Positions 1 to 5,340 of a stretch of 7,333 nucleotides of DNA are shown here, piece after piece. The notes under the pieces are model-generated. The model was given only the letters and a program-made list of their open reading frames with translations. It was not told where the DNA came from and made no database searches. This DNA comes from Bacteroidota bacterium (lineage in GTDB: Bacteria > Bacteroidota > Bacteroidia > NS11-12g > UBA9320), in contig CANMPY010000087.1 of the NCBI GenBank assembly GCA_947499775.1, positions 1 through 7,333 of the forward strand, given 5' to 3'. The position numbers were made by a program, and so were the translations under genes. Position 1 is the stretch's first letter. Each line of letters begins with the position of its first letter.

Positions 1-56
1 CAATAAAAGGGGTTTTATTAAATTCAATAAAGCGTCGGCAACTCAATTTAGTTAGC

Positions 57-64
57 TACTTTTG
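57..64 (+). promoter_or_regulatory. Bacteroidota-type -7 promoter box
   Basis: TACTTTTG matches the Bacteroidota sigma-factor -7 consensus TAnnTTTG exactly. It ends only 8 bp before the ATG at 73, so a transcript starting about 5-7 nt downstream would have almost no leader, or would begin translation at the second in-frame ATG at 85. No convincing -33 TTTG is visible 19-21 bp upstream. Confidence 0.55.
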
Positions 65-72
65 CGGGTCGT

Positions 73-417
73 ATGCAAAATGATATGGTTGCCAAATGGC
101 AAAAAATAATACAAAAACTTCAAAACGATTTTAATAAAACACCAGATGTAAATGCCATCCTTTTTTTAATAGGAATGCGTGAATTTGGGCTCCCTCGTGA
201 AAAATTTACCAAAGAAGAAAAGGTGGAATTAATGCATATAGCTGTATGCCGTTTGCTAAGTAGCTCTGGGTATTATGAACTTGAAGGGATTGATAAAGAC
301 GGTTGGCCACATTGGAAATCGATGAAAAAACTTCCGTTTATCGATGTGTTCCAACAAGAAACCTTTTTGCGCCAGCATATCATCGATTATTTTGAAACTG
401 AGGGGTTAATGGATTAA
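73..417 (+). CDS. Conserved small protein of unknown function (DGWPHW motif)
   Basis: A 114-residue soluble protein with no signal peptide or membrane segment. It looks mainly helical: an amphipathic N-terminal stretch (about 5-35), a charged centre with KFTKEEKVELMHIAVCRLL (about 44-62), then Y67-Y68 and a conserved-looking G-Y-Y-x-L...DGWPHW segment (about 66-81) and an acidic C-terminus. It resembles an uncharacterised family I associate with Bacteroidota; that is recollection, not a search result. The start at 73 is supported by the -7 box just upstream, although ATG 85 (residue 5) would give a more usual leader. It converges on the aminotransferase gene with 7 bp between stop codons. No function can be assigned. 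Confidence 0.8.
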   Translation: MQNDMVAKWQKIIQKLQNDFNKTPDVNAILFLIGMREFGLPREKFTKEEKVELMHIAVCRLLSSSGYYELEGIDKDGWPHWKSMKKLPFIDVFQQETFLRQHIIDYFETEGLMD

Positions 418-431
418 TTTTTCATTAAGCC
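403..431. terminator. Possible bidirectional terminator hairpin between convergent genes
   Basis: TTAATG (406-411) pairs with CATTAA (423-428), and the flanking GG/CC extends the stem across one G-G mismatch. The loop is 11 nt and contains a run of five T. The stem includes the stop region of both convergent genes, which is a usual place for a shared terminator. The stem is AT-rich and weak, so this is tentative. Confidence 0.35.
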
Positions 432-1705
432 ATCGTCTTAATAGCCTCCACTAATTTATCTAACTCAGATAGCGCGGTATATAAATGTGGTGTTATTCTA
501 ACGCCTTTGATATTTGGGTGATCAATAGCAACAGAAAAAATCTTATGATCGGCTAATAATTTGTCTGCTAATGCTTGAGGGCTCATTCCACGAATAGAAA
601 TATTTGCGATGGCACCGCTTCGGGCATCCTCTTCAGGCGTGTTGATAGTTACATGGGGTAAATTTTTAACCTTTTGTACCCAATAAGATTTTAAATAGCG
701 CAAGCGGTCTTGTTTTAAAGTACTGCCTATTGCGTTATGAAATTTAATAGCTTCATTTATGCTAAGAATAGTTTGGGGAGGCCTTGTTCCTTGATGTTCA
801 AATTTTCGAATATTATCGATTGCAAAATCTTCATCAGCCATTAAAGGCCATATTTTAGAAATATGCTTTTTTTGCACCATCAAAAAGCCTAAGCCTAAAG
901 GACAGCATAACCACTTATGTAAACTGGCAGCCAAATAATCAGCCCCTAAATCGAAAGGTTTAAAATCGATATGGGCCACGCTATGAGCAGCATCCACCAT
1001 TACTTCTATTCCTCGTGAGTGCGCTGCTTCAATGATTTTTTTGGCAGGCAGAAGTTGTCCGCTTAAATTAATCATATGCGTTAAATGAATAACCTTTGTT
1101 CGTGGGGTAATCAATGAAATATAGGCCTGAATGAGTTCTTCATCCGATTTAGGGTGAAGGGGTATTTGAGCAATTTTTAATGCAATTCCGGCACGTTTTT
1201 CCTGTTGCCTAAAAGCGGTTAGCATGCTGCCATAATCCTGATTGCCAACAATAACTTCATCGCCTTTTTGCCAAGGATATCCCGAAATTACCGTATTTAA
1301 ACTCTCCGTTGTGTTTCGTGTAATAGCCAATTCTTCAAGATTGCCTCCTAAGAACTCGGCTAAATTTTTACGCGTTTGCTCAAGCGCTTCGCTTTGCTCA
1401 CGCCTCATAAACCAACTTGTTCGTGTATTAATGGCGTGCTCTTTTGTTTGATTGTACTGCAGTGTACTCATCGGTTGAGGACTGAAATAGCCATTTTCGA
1501 GATTGATAAAATCTTTTGAATAGGTAAACATATCACGCACAATTTTCCAATAACCCTCATCGGTTGGCGTATTAGCTACGGATGTATTCTTTAGAGCCTT
1601 TTCATAATTTAAAAAATTAGGGCTATTAATGGTATCAGCAAAGGAGGTAAATGGCAAGCCCGACAGTATTAGTCCGGCTTTGGTAATAAAGGATTTTCTA
1701 TGCAT
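425..1705 (-). CDS. Exported class V aminotransferase-fold PLP enzyme (isopenicillin-N epimerase/CsdA-like)
   Basis: A 426-residue fold-type I PLP protein. The N-terminus (HRKSFITKAGL then a hydrophobic stretch to about residue 23, SFA) resembles a Tat-type signal with RK in place of RR, so it probably acts in the periplasm. Visible PLP-site elements are TRNTTESLN (129-137), which grips the cofactor phosphate, VMVDAAHS (235-242) with D238 for the pyridine nitrogen, and SLHKWL (261-266) with K264 as the Schiff-base lysine. GVRITPH (401-407) supplies R403, the expected substrate-carboxylate arginine. The cysteine-desulfurase active-site loop (RxGHHC) is absent from the C-terminal domain, so a SufS/CsdA sulfur-mobilising role is unlikely; an epimerase, lyase or aminotransferase activity fits better. 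Substrate unknown. Length is normal for the family, and the ATG at 1705 starts directly with the signal sequence. Confidence 0.88.
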   Translation of the reverse strand: MHRKSFITKAGLILSGLPFTSFADTINSPNFLNYEKALKNTSVANTPTDEGYWKIVRDMFTYSKDFINLENGYFSPQPMSTLQYNQTKEHAINTRTSWFMRREQSEALEQTRKNLAEFLGGNLEELAITRNTTESLNTVISGYPWQKGDEVIVGNQDYGSMLTAFRQQEKRAGIALKIAQIPLHPKSDEELIQAYISLITPRTKVIHLTHMINLSGQLLPAKKIIEAAHSRGIEVMVDAAHSVAHIDFKPFDLGADYLAASLHKWLCCPLGLGFLMVQKKHISKIWPLMADEDFAIDNIRKFEHQGTRPPQTILSINEAIKFHNAIGSTLKQDRLRYLKSYWVQKVKNLPHVTINTPEEDARSGAIANISIRGMSPQALADKLLADHKIFSVAIDHPNIKGVRITPHLYTALSELDKLVEAIKTMA

Positions 1706-1849
1706 GCGTTTTTCGTTTGTTATTATAAAACTAGTCTTGTAATCTTTAATTAGAACGGTGTAATTTTAATGCAAAAATGGGTCAAAATAAATTTTTTAAT
1801 TTATGGCAATTTGATGACAGTATTTTTAACAAAAAAGGTGTCTAACTTT

Positions 1850-2047
1850 ATGAATACAGATTTAATCATGTCGCGCGTAAATTGTCCAAACTGCAGTCAC
1901 CATAGTTATCATATTGCGTTAAATAATGATAGGTCACCTCATTATCTTTGTATCAGTAAAGTGTTATTAAATTTTGGTTTTATTCCAACAACTATCTATA
2001 ATTATCCTATTCAGTGCAATACCTGCAGTTATAGTTGGAAAGCCTAA
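1850..2047 (+). CDS. Putative small zinc-ribbon protein
   Basis: A 65-codon frame from ATG 1850 encodes a small protein with two CxxC knuckles. CPNC lies near the N-terminus and CNTC near the C-terminus (followed by SYSWKA), about 40 residues apart, with an extra Cys between them. This is the layout of a minimal zinc ribbon. The same frame is open from ATG 1769 (92 aa), but that extension has no recognisable features. ATG 1868 is a third choice and would start five residues before CPNC. It ends 9 bp before the convergent ceramidase stop. I do not recognise the family; it could be a real Bacteroidota small protein or a chance frame, though the paired CxxC motifs favour a real gene. Confidence 0.5.
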   Translation: MNTDLIMSRVNCPNCSHHSYHIALNNDRSPHYLCISKVLLNFGFIPTTIYNYPIQCNTCSYSWKA

Positions 2048-2056
2048 TTTGCCCCT

Positions 2057-2830
2057 CTAAACCTTCGTTTCATTTACATTTGAAATCAGGTTATCGGCGC
2101 ACTCTATTTTTTTACGATTCTGTAAAGTAAAGTATAAAACAAAAATGCTAAGGGATGCCGCAAAATGCTTTAAAGTGTGCCCGCTCATAAATACTAGTTT
2201 ATCGTAAATTATGGAATCGAAATGTTCGAAAACTTTTGCTAAGGCATAAAAAAGCAAGACCAACCAATAACGCGATATTAAAGTATACGTTGATTTATAA
2301 AAAATAAGAATAATGGGAATGGCAATAAGCGGCAGAAATTGCACCATAGCGTAATACCGCAAATCCGCACTTATAACCCAAATAACAATGGACAATACCC
2401 CTAAACTCAAAAATGGAACAAAGAGCAATCGGCCTAGTTTTTCGTTAATAAATTCACTAATAATAATTGAAAATAGAGCCATAAACGCAAAGGTCATTGG
2501 CAAGCGATCCCAAACCAAAGTTTGAGTAGTAGGGTGATAATGGTAATATCCAGAACCAATAGATACTAATGCAATACTTGCAAAAAACAGGTGATAATAA
2601 AGTTTTGATTTCCCCAAAACGCTTAACCTAAACATTCCCAAAAAGCCAACCAATAGGAAGGGTAAATTTGATACAACATTCCAAAAATTAGGAATGCCTA
2701 ATAGGGTAGTGTTATCACTGAAATTGTGATAATCCTCATTTTGAATGAGTGGCGATGACCTTAGGAATACTGTAAAAACCCCTAATAGCAACAGAATCAA
2801 AAGGCCTAATCCAATGTCTTTTTTTTTCAA
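2057..2830 (-). CDS. Alkaline ceramidase / CREST-superfamily membrane hydrolase
   Basis: A 257-residue polytopic membrane protein with seven to eight hydrophobic segments (about 7-23, 52-72, 78-96, 110-126, 134-154, 162-178, 186-203, 214-236). It has the CREST/alkaline ceramidase signature: S93-x3-H97-x10-D108 in GSGYYHYHPT...WDRLPM, and H218-x3-H222 in SGHTLKHFAAS. This matches in spacing the Ser/His/Asp and His-x3-His zinc site known in human ACER3. The N-terminal NFWNVVSNLPFLLVG stretch (48-62) is also typical of bacterial members. Expected role: hydrolysis of the ceramide amide bond, which fits sphingolipid-making Bacteroidota. The start is TTG at 2830, followed at once by nine A; a TAA lies five codons upstream, and no ATG is available until residue 66. 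It lies 55 bp after the DUF4468-like gene on the same strand. Confidence 0.88.
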   Translation of the reverse strand: MKKKDIGLGLLILLLLGVFTVFLRSSPLIQNEDYHNFSDNTTLLGIPNFWNVVSNLPFLLVGFLGMFRLSVLGKSKLYYHLFFASIALVSIGSGYYHYHPTTQTLVWDRLPMTFAFMALFSIIISEFINEKLGRLLFVPFLSLGVLSIVIWVISADLRYYAMVQFLPLIAIPIILIFYKSTYTLISRYWLVLLFYALAKVFEHFDSIIYDKLVFMSGHTLKHFAASLSIFVLYFTLQNRKKIECADNLISNVNETKV

Positions 2831-2885
2831 GGTATTGCTTATTTATAGTGATTTTAAAAAAATTATCAAAGCCTAAAAAAAAGAT

Positions 2886-3422
2886 CTACCAATCGTCTTT
2901 TTTCTTTACAGGCGGCGATTTTACTGCTTTTCGAAGTTCTGTTTTTAAATTCTCAAAATAGGTCATGCTCTGCTGAATATAGCCTTCATACGATGGTTTA
3001 TAATAGGGATCTTTGGTGTTCAGCCATTTCGAAATATCATAGTAAGAGCCCTGCACCCAGTGTATGCGTGTTATCTCATATTTAAATTTACCGTCTTTGA
3101 AATTCAAAGTAATGGTGTAGGCCACAAAACCATCATTGGTTACGACTCCTTTTTTGTCAGTACTTATAATTTTGAATTGCGCTTTACCAATAATTTCACC
3201 CGTTTCCGGATTTTTACTTTGAACCATTCCGGTGGGGTTGGGGTAAAATTTAGTAATCCATGCCAAGGTTCTATCATACAAATCCGCTTTTGTTGCCCCG
3301 GGCACATCTACCACATCTTTAATCAAGGCCTGTTTGCTTTCAGCATCTATAGGAATGGAGGTTTGAGCGGAGCTAAACGATTTAATACAAAGCAAAAGAA
3401 GGAAAAAGGAAAAGCGTTTCAT
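2886..3422 (-). CDS. Secreted DUF4468-like (TBP-like fold) protein
   Basis: A 178-residue protein with a Sec signal peptide: K2-R3, hydrophobic core 5-13, and likely cleavage after SSA at A19 before Q20, as is common in Bacteroidota. The mature part begins around VVDVPGATKADLYDRTLAWI (37-56), which resembles the opening of DUF4468 domains, and continues as alternating beta strands (GKAQFKI, YTITLNFKDGKFKYEI) with a final helix and a lysine-rich tail. There is no lipobox at C12. The frame is open further upstream to 3551, but the start at 3422 is chosen because it opens the signal peptide and has a consensus -7 box 18 bp upstream. DUF4468 proteins have no defined biochemical function. It may form a short transcription unit with the downstream ceramidase gene. 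Confidence 0.8.
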   Translation of the reverse strand: MKRFSFFLLLLCIKSFSSAQTSIPIDAESKQALIKDVVDVPGATKADLYDRTLAWITKFYPNPTGMVQSKNPETGEIIGKAQFKIISTDKKGVVTNDGFVAYTITLNFKDGKFKYEITRIHWVQGSYYDISKWLNTKDPYYKPSYEGYIQQSMTYFENLKTELRKAVKSPPVKKKDDW

Positions 3423-3440
3423 GGGGCCATTTACAAACTT

Positions 3441-3448
3441 CAAAGATA
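3441..3448 (-). promoter_or_regulatory. -7 promoter box for the DUF4468-like gene
   Basis: On the minus strand the sequence reads TATCTTTG, an exact match to TAnnTTTG. It ends 18 bp before the ATG at 3422, leaving a leader of roughly 10 nt, and so rules against the longer upstream start. No clear -33 element is seen. Confidence 0.6.
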
Positions 3449-3541
3449 TATGAATTACAGAATTAGAAAAGGGACAATGCTGAATGATTTTTTTAGAGTG
3501 AGATTGTTTTTTACCATAGTTCGGAAAAATTTCAAAGATTA

Positions 3542-3565
3542 AAAGTTTCATTAAACAGAAACTTT
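3542..3565. promoter_or_regulatory. Perfect 8-bp inverted repeat upstream of higB remnant
   Basis: AAAGTTTC (3542-3549) and GAAACTTT (3558-3565) form a perfect 8-bp palindrome with an 8-nt spacer. It lies 32 bp upstream of the presumed toxin start, in the position expected for a HigA/XRE operator. It could instead be a terminator-like hairpin. No promoter box was found between it and the gene. Confidence 0.35.
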
Positions 3566-3597
3566 AATTTCCTTTTGTTTAGGAAAATTTTTATCAC

Positions 3598-3818
3598 GTG
3601 AACAAATTATTTGAAATAATCCTTTTAGAGGAAGCCTACAATATCAAGGATTGCACTATCGGTTACTTTCATTCTGTGACAAGGCTCAAAGTAAAAATAC
3701 ATTGGGAGTAACAACACATGGAATTATTAAAAAACAAAGTAAAATGCCATGAAAAGAAATTGAAAAGCGCATACGAATTGAATATTTTGAACAAAAGGAA
3801 CAACATATCAAGAAATGA
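3598..3818 (+). pseudogene. higB: Decayed RelE/HigB-type toxin gene (internal deletion plus in-frame stop)
   Basis: Two frames each carry part of a RelE/ParE-superfamily toxin. From GTG 3598 the frame reads NKLFEIILLEEAYN, like the first strand and helix of the Bacteroidota HigB-type toxins (FxVxFLEEA). From about 3642, in the next frame, it reads YQGLHYRLLSFCDKAQSKN, then LGVTTHGIIKKQSKMP, a stop (TGA 3750-3752), then KEIEKRIRIEYFEQKEQHIKK and TGA 3816-3818. The second part is the usual C-terminal half (YRL.aFwDk...ATHGiiKK...P.kEIEkA). The middle of the protein, probably some 40-50 residues, is missing, the halves are out of frame and a nonsense codon interrupts the tail, so active toxin is very unlikely. 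The final TGA overlaps the antitoxin ATG by ATGA, the classic toxin-first HigBA arrangement. Confidence 0.75.
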
Positions 3819-4084
3819 AAACATATACATTAAACGAAGTAAAAGTTAAACTCATTGGGAAAGTTGGGACACCGAACCGTGACCTGTTTGCGTATGAGTT
3901 GCAAATGGACCTAATTGGGAAAGCCATTAAGCAAACCAGACTTGAACGGAAAATGACTCAAGTAGAACTTGGAAAACTCATAGGAGTTCAAAAAGCTCAA
4001 ATTTCAAGACTAGAAAGTAATACGAGTAATGTGACAATTGACACGCTTATGAGAGTTTTTAAAGCGCTAAAAGCAAACGTCTAA
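3815..4084 (+). CDS. higA: XRE-family HigA-type antitoxin, C-terminally shortened
   Basis: An 89-residue DNA-binding antitoxin. The N-terminal MKTYTLNEVKVKLIGKVGTP and MDLIGKAIKQTRLERKM segments are typical of Bacteroidota HigA-type antitoxins. The helix-turn-helix runs about 34-86, with MTQVELGKLIGVQKAQISRLE (47-67) holding the turn and the recognition helix. Its ATG overlaps the stop of the higB remnant, so translational coupling is preserved. The protein ends at KALKANV with TAA 4082-4084, but the same frame continues LQVELPNRHIQVG to TAA 4124-4126. LQVEL resembles the beta-strand tail that normally follows KALKAxVN in this family, which points to a recent nonsense mutation. The DNA-binding domain is complete, so it may still act as an orphan repressor although its toxin partner is dead. 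Confidence 0.85.
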   Translation: MKTYTLNEVKVKLIGKVGTPNRDLFAYELQMDLIGKAIKQTRLERKMTQVELGKLIGVQKAQISRLESNTSNVTIDTLMRVFKALKANV

Positions 4085-4266
4085 TTGCAAGTTGAGTTAC
4101 CGAATCGCCATATCCAGGTTGGTTAAAAACTACATTACATTACATACCATACCATAAAAGCCTACTTTTTTCCGATACGACAGCCCTACTCGTGGTGTAT
4201 TATCTTTTTTTGGCAACCTTCATTTTTTTTAAATTTTTAAATAGCCGCACGAGTGACACATTTTGG
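4085..4266. other. Non-coding spacer with short repeats
   Basis: Contains the read-through tail of the antitoxin (4085-4126), a pentanucleotide array (TACAT)3(ACCAT)2 at 4131-4155, and a 7-bp inverted repeat ACTCGTG/CACGAGT (4188-4194 and 4248-4254) separated by 53 nt of T-rich sequence. I see no gene in it. The inverted repeat could mark a structure or the edge of an inserted segment. Confidence 0.5.
4131..4155. repeat. Pentanucleotide microsatellite
   Basis: Five consecutive 5-bp units: three of TACAT, then two of ACCAT. It lies in non-coding DNA just after the shortened antitoxin frame. The array is short and not placed against any promoter, so phase variation is not supported. Confidence 0.6.
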
Positions 4267-4372
4267 CAAAATAAAAGGAGACCCTTTTAAGTCTATACAT
4301 CGCCAAAAATGATGTTTTGTATCTTTATTGTCAGGTTTGTCCTGACTATTTAACTATGAATGATAATATTTT
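4267..4372 (+). repeat. 106-bp direct repeat, left copy, flanking the AbiE module
   Basis: Matches 6306-6411 at 102 of 106 positions (differences at 4283, 4296, 4297 and 4339), a period of 2039 bp. In order it contains a perfect 7-bp hairpin TAAAAGG-AGAC-CCTTTTA (4272-4289), a -7-like box TATCTTTA (4320-4327), an inverted-repeat operator (4330-4346) and an ATG (4356) that opens the mini-ORF MNDNILT ending at TAA 4377-4379. Identity stops abruptly after GATAATATTTT in both copies. The outer ends carry a short AAAATA/TATTTT inverted match. It looks like a duplicated leader region rather than an insertion sequence; no transposase is near. Confidence 0.9.
4330..4346 (+). promoter_or_regulatory. 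Operator copy 1 (candidate AbiEi site) in left repeat
   Basis: GTCAGGTTTGTCCTGAC has perfect 6-bp arms (GTCAGG/CCTGAC) around 5 nt. The core TCAGG starts exactly 25 bp before ATG 4356, the same spacing as in the abiEi leader, and the palindrome core is shared with it. Confidence 0.55.
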
Positions 4373-4397
4373 AACATAATAAGGCAATTAACTAAAT

Positions 4398-4405
4398 TAT
4401 CTTTC
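4398..4405 (+). promoter_or_regulatory. Candidate -7 box of the abiE promoter
   Basis: TATCTTTC matches TAnnTTTG at all consensus positions but the last and lies 37 bp upstream of the abiEi ATG. The predicted transcription start would fall just before or at the operator at 4418-4432, so a repressor bound there would block initiation or early elongation. No -33 element is evident. Confidence 0.4.
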
Positions 4406-4417
4406 GTATCATTGCTA

Positions 4418-4432
4418 TCAGGTTTAACCTGA
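4418..4432 (+). promoter_or_regulatory. Operator copy 2 in the abiEi leader
   Basis: TCAGGTTTAACCTGA is a perfect palindrome with 7-bp arms and a single central base. It lies 10 bp before the abiEi ATG. AbiEi antitoxins of type IV AbiE systems are known to repress their own operon by binding inverted repeats in the promoter, so this is the best candidate autoregulatory site. Its arms are longer than those of the two copies in the flanking repeats. Confidence 0.65.
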
Positions 4433-4442
4433 CTCTGCAACT

Positions 4443-5264
4443 ATGAAGAATAAATACATATCAACGCAATCAAACGAACTTCTATCCTATTTTAATGCAC
4501 AGAATAAGAATTGTTTTGATTATTCTTTGGTATACAAAGCCCTGCCAAACTCTAAAGCAGGTGCTGTAAGAGAGCTTCTGAGCGACATGACCAAAAGAGG
4601 ACTTTTAATGCGTTTGAAAGAAGGCGTTTACTACATCATTCCTTATGAGCAAAATGCTGAACCATTTATGCCCGATTGGCATTTGATAGCAGAGCATTTA
4701 ATGGATAATTCCAAACATTATATAGGCTACTATTCCGCCTTACAGATACATAACCTAATTACACAACCATCATTAAAAGAACAAATTGTTGTATCAAAAC
4801 AAATAAGGCCATCGGAAATAAAAATCAAAGACGTTCCTTTTCAATTTATCTATCACAACGAGAAACATTTTTTTGGTGAAAAGAAAATTTGGATTGACAG
4901 CTATAATAAGGTGCTTTGTTCAGACTTAGAGAAAACTTTTATTGACTGTTTGTTCAAACCTGATTATGCTGGTGGCATTGTTGAGGTAGCTAAAGCAATA
5001 TACACTTCAAAAGACAGAATCAAATACGACACATTGCTCGAATACGCAAAAAAATTTGATTCACAAGCAGTAATAAAACGATTGGGATTTATTTTAGAAA
5101 TGTTGGACATCAACACTAAAATCATTGCTGATTTGCGCCAATTGAAAACTGCTTCTTATGTAGTGCTTGACACCGAATTGCCAAAGGTTGGCAAACGGAA
5201 TAGTCGGTGGAGCATACAGCAAAACCTAGAAACTGAAACCATTAAATCGGCTATTTACACATGA
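4443..5264 (+). CDS. abiEi: AbiEi family antitoxin/transcriptional regulator (type IV toxin-antitoxin)
   Basis: A 273-residue protein in the usual AbiEi position, directly upstream of the abiEii toxin. Residues about 5-68 form a winged helix-turn-helix (ALPNSKAGAVRELLSDMTKRGLLMRLKEGVYY), which binds DNA. The remainder is the AbiEi-type antitoxin domain, with the family-like segments YIGYYSALQIHNL (93-105) and DLEKTFIDCLFKPDYAGGI (161-179). In characterised AbiE systems this protein both neutralises AbiEii, without stable complex formation, and represses the operon through inverted repeats. A perfect palindrome lies 10 bp upstream of the start, consistent with autoregulation. The ATG at 4443 is preferred because equivalent ATGs occur at the same operator spacing in both flanking repeats. 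Length is normal and the frame is intact. Confidence 0.88.
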   Translation: MKNKYISTQSNELLSYFNAQNKNCFDYSLVYKALPNSKAGAVRELLSDMTKRGLLMRLKEGVYYIIPYEQNAEPFMPDWHLIAEHLMDNSKHYIGYYSALQIHNLITQPSLKEQIVVSKQIRPSEIKIKDVPFQFIYHNEKHFFGEKKIWIDSYNKVLCSDLEKTFIDCLFKPDYAGGIVEVAKAIYTSKDRIKYDTLLEYAKKFDSQAVIKRLGFILEMLDINTKIIADLRQLKTASYVVLDTELPKVGKRNSRWSIQQNLETETIKSAIYT

Positions 5265-5340
5265 AATAGCAATGCAAAAAAATAAAATATAAAAAGACAT
5301 TGCGTATTCCATGCCACCATAAAAAAATAAATATAACCGC
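5265..5340 (+). other. Spacer between abiEi and abiEii with weak stem
   Basis: A 76-bp A-rich spacer. GCAATG (5269-5274) can pair with CATTGC (5298-5303) across a 23-nt A-rich loop. A stop in frame just upstream of 5341 prevents any longer abiEii start. AbiE genes often overlap by a few bases, so this spacing is unusual; the A-rich run before the ATG resembles Bacteroidota translation-initiation regions. Confidence 0.4.

Noticed and set aside
1242..1451. 69-codon plus-strand open frame
   Set aside because: It lies wholly within the aminotransferase gene on the other strand, across its PLP-phosphate motif region.
425..1705. Annotation as cysteine desulfurase SufS/CsdA
   Set aside because: The catalytic cysteine loop RxGHHC is absent; C267 and C268 lie next to the PLP lysine, not in the desulfurase position.
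3060..3542. 160-codon plus-strand open frame
   Set aside because: It lies mostly antisense to the signal-peptide-bearing DUF4468-like gene and shows no domain or sensible composition; the opposite strand explains it.
3423..3551. N-terminal extension of the DUF4468-like protein up to an ATG at 3551
   Set aside because: It would bury a clear signal peptide 43 residues inside the protein, and a consensus -7 box lies within the extension at 3441-3448.
4356..4379. MNDNILT mini-ORF as a functional leader peptide gene
   Set aside because: It has seven codons with no run of regulatory codons; it more likely reflects a truncated 5' end copied with the operator, although the duplicate MNDNILS is noted.
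4267..4446. CRISPR-like array from repeated TCAGG palindromes
   Set aside because: There are only three copies with irregular spacing (88 bp, then about 1950 bp), and all are tied to ATG leaders; no spacer structure or cas gene.
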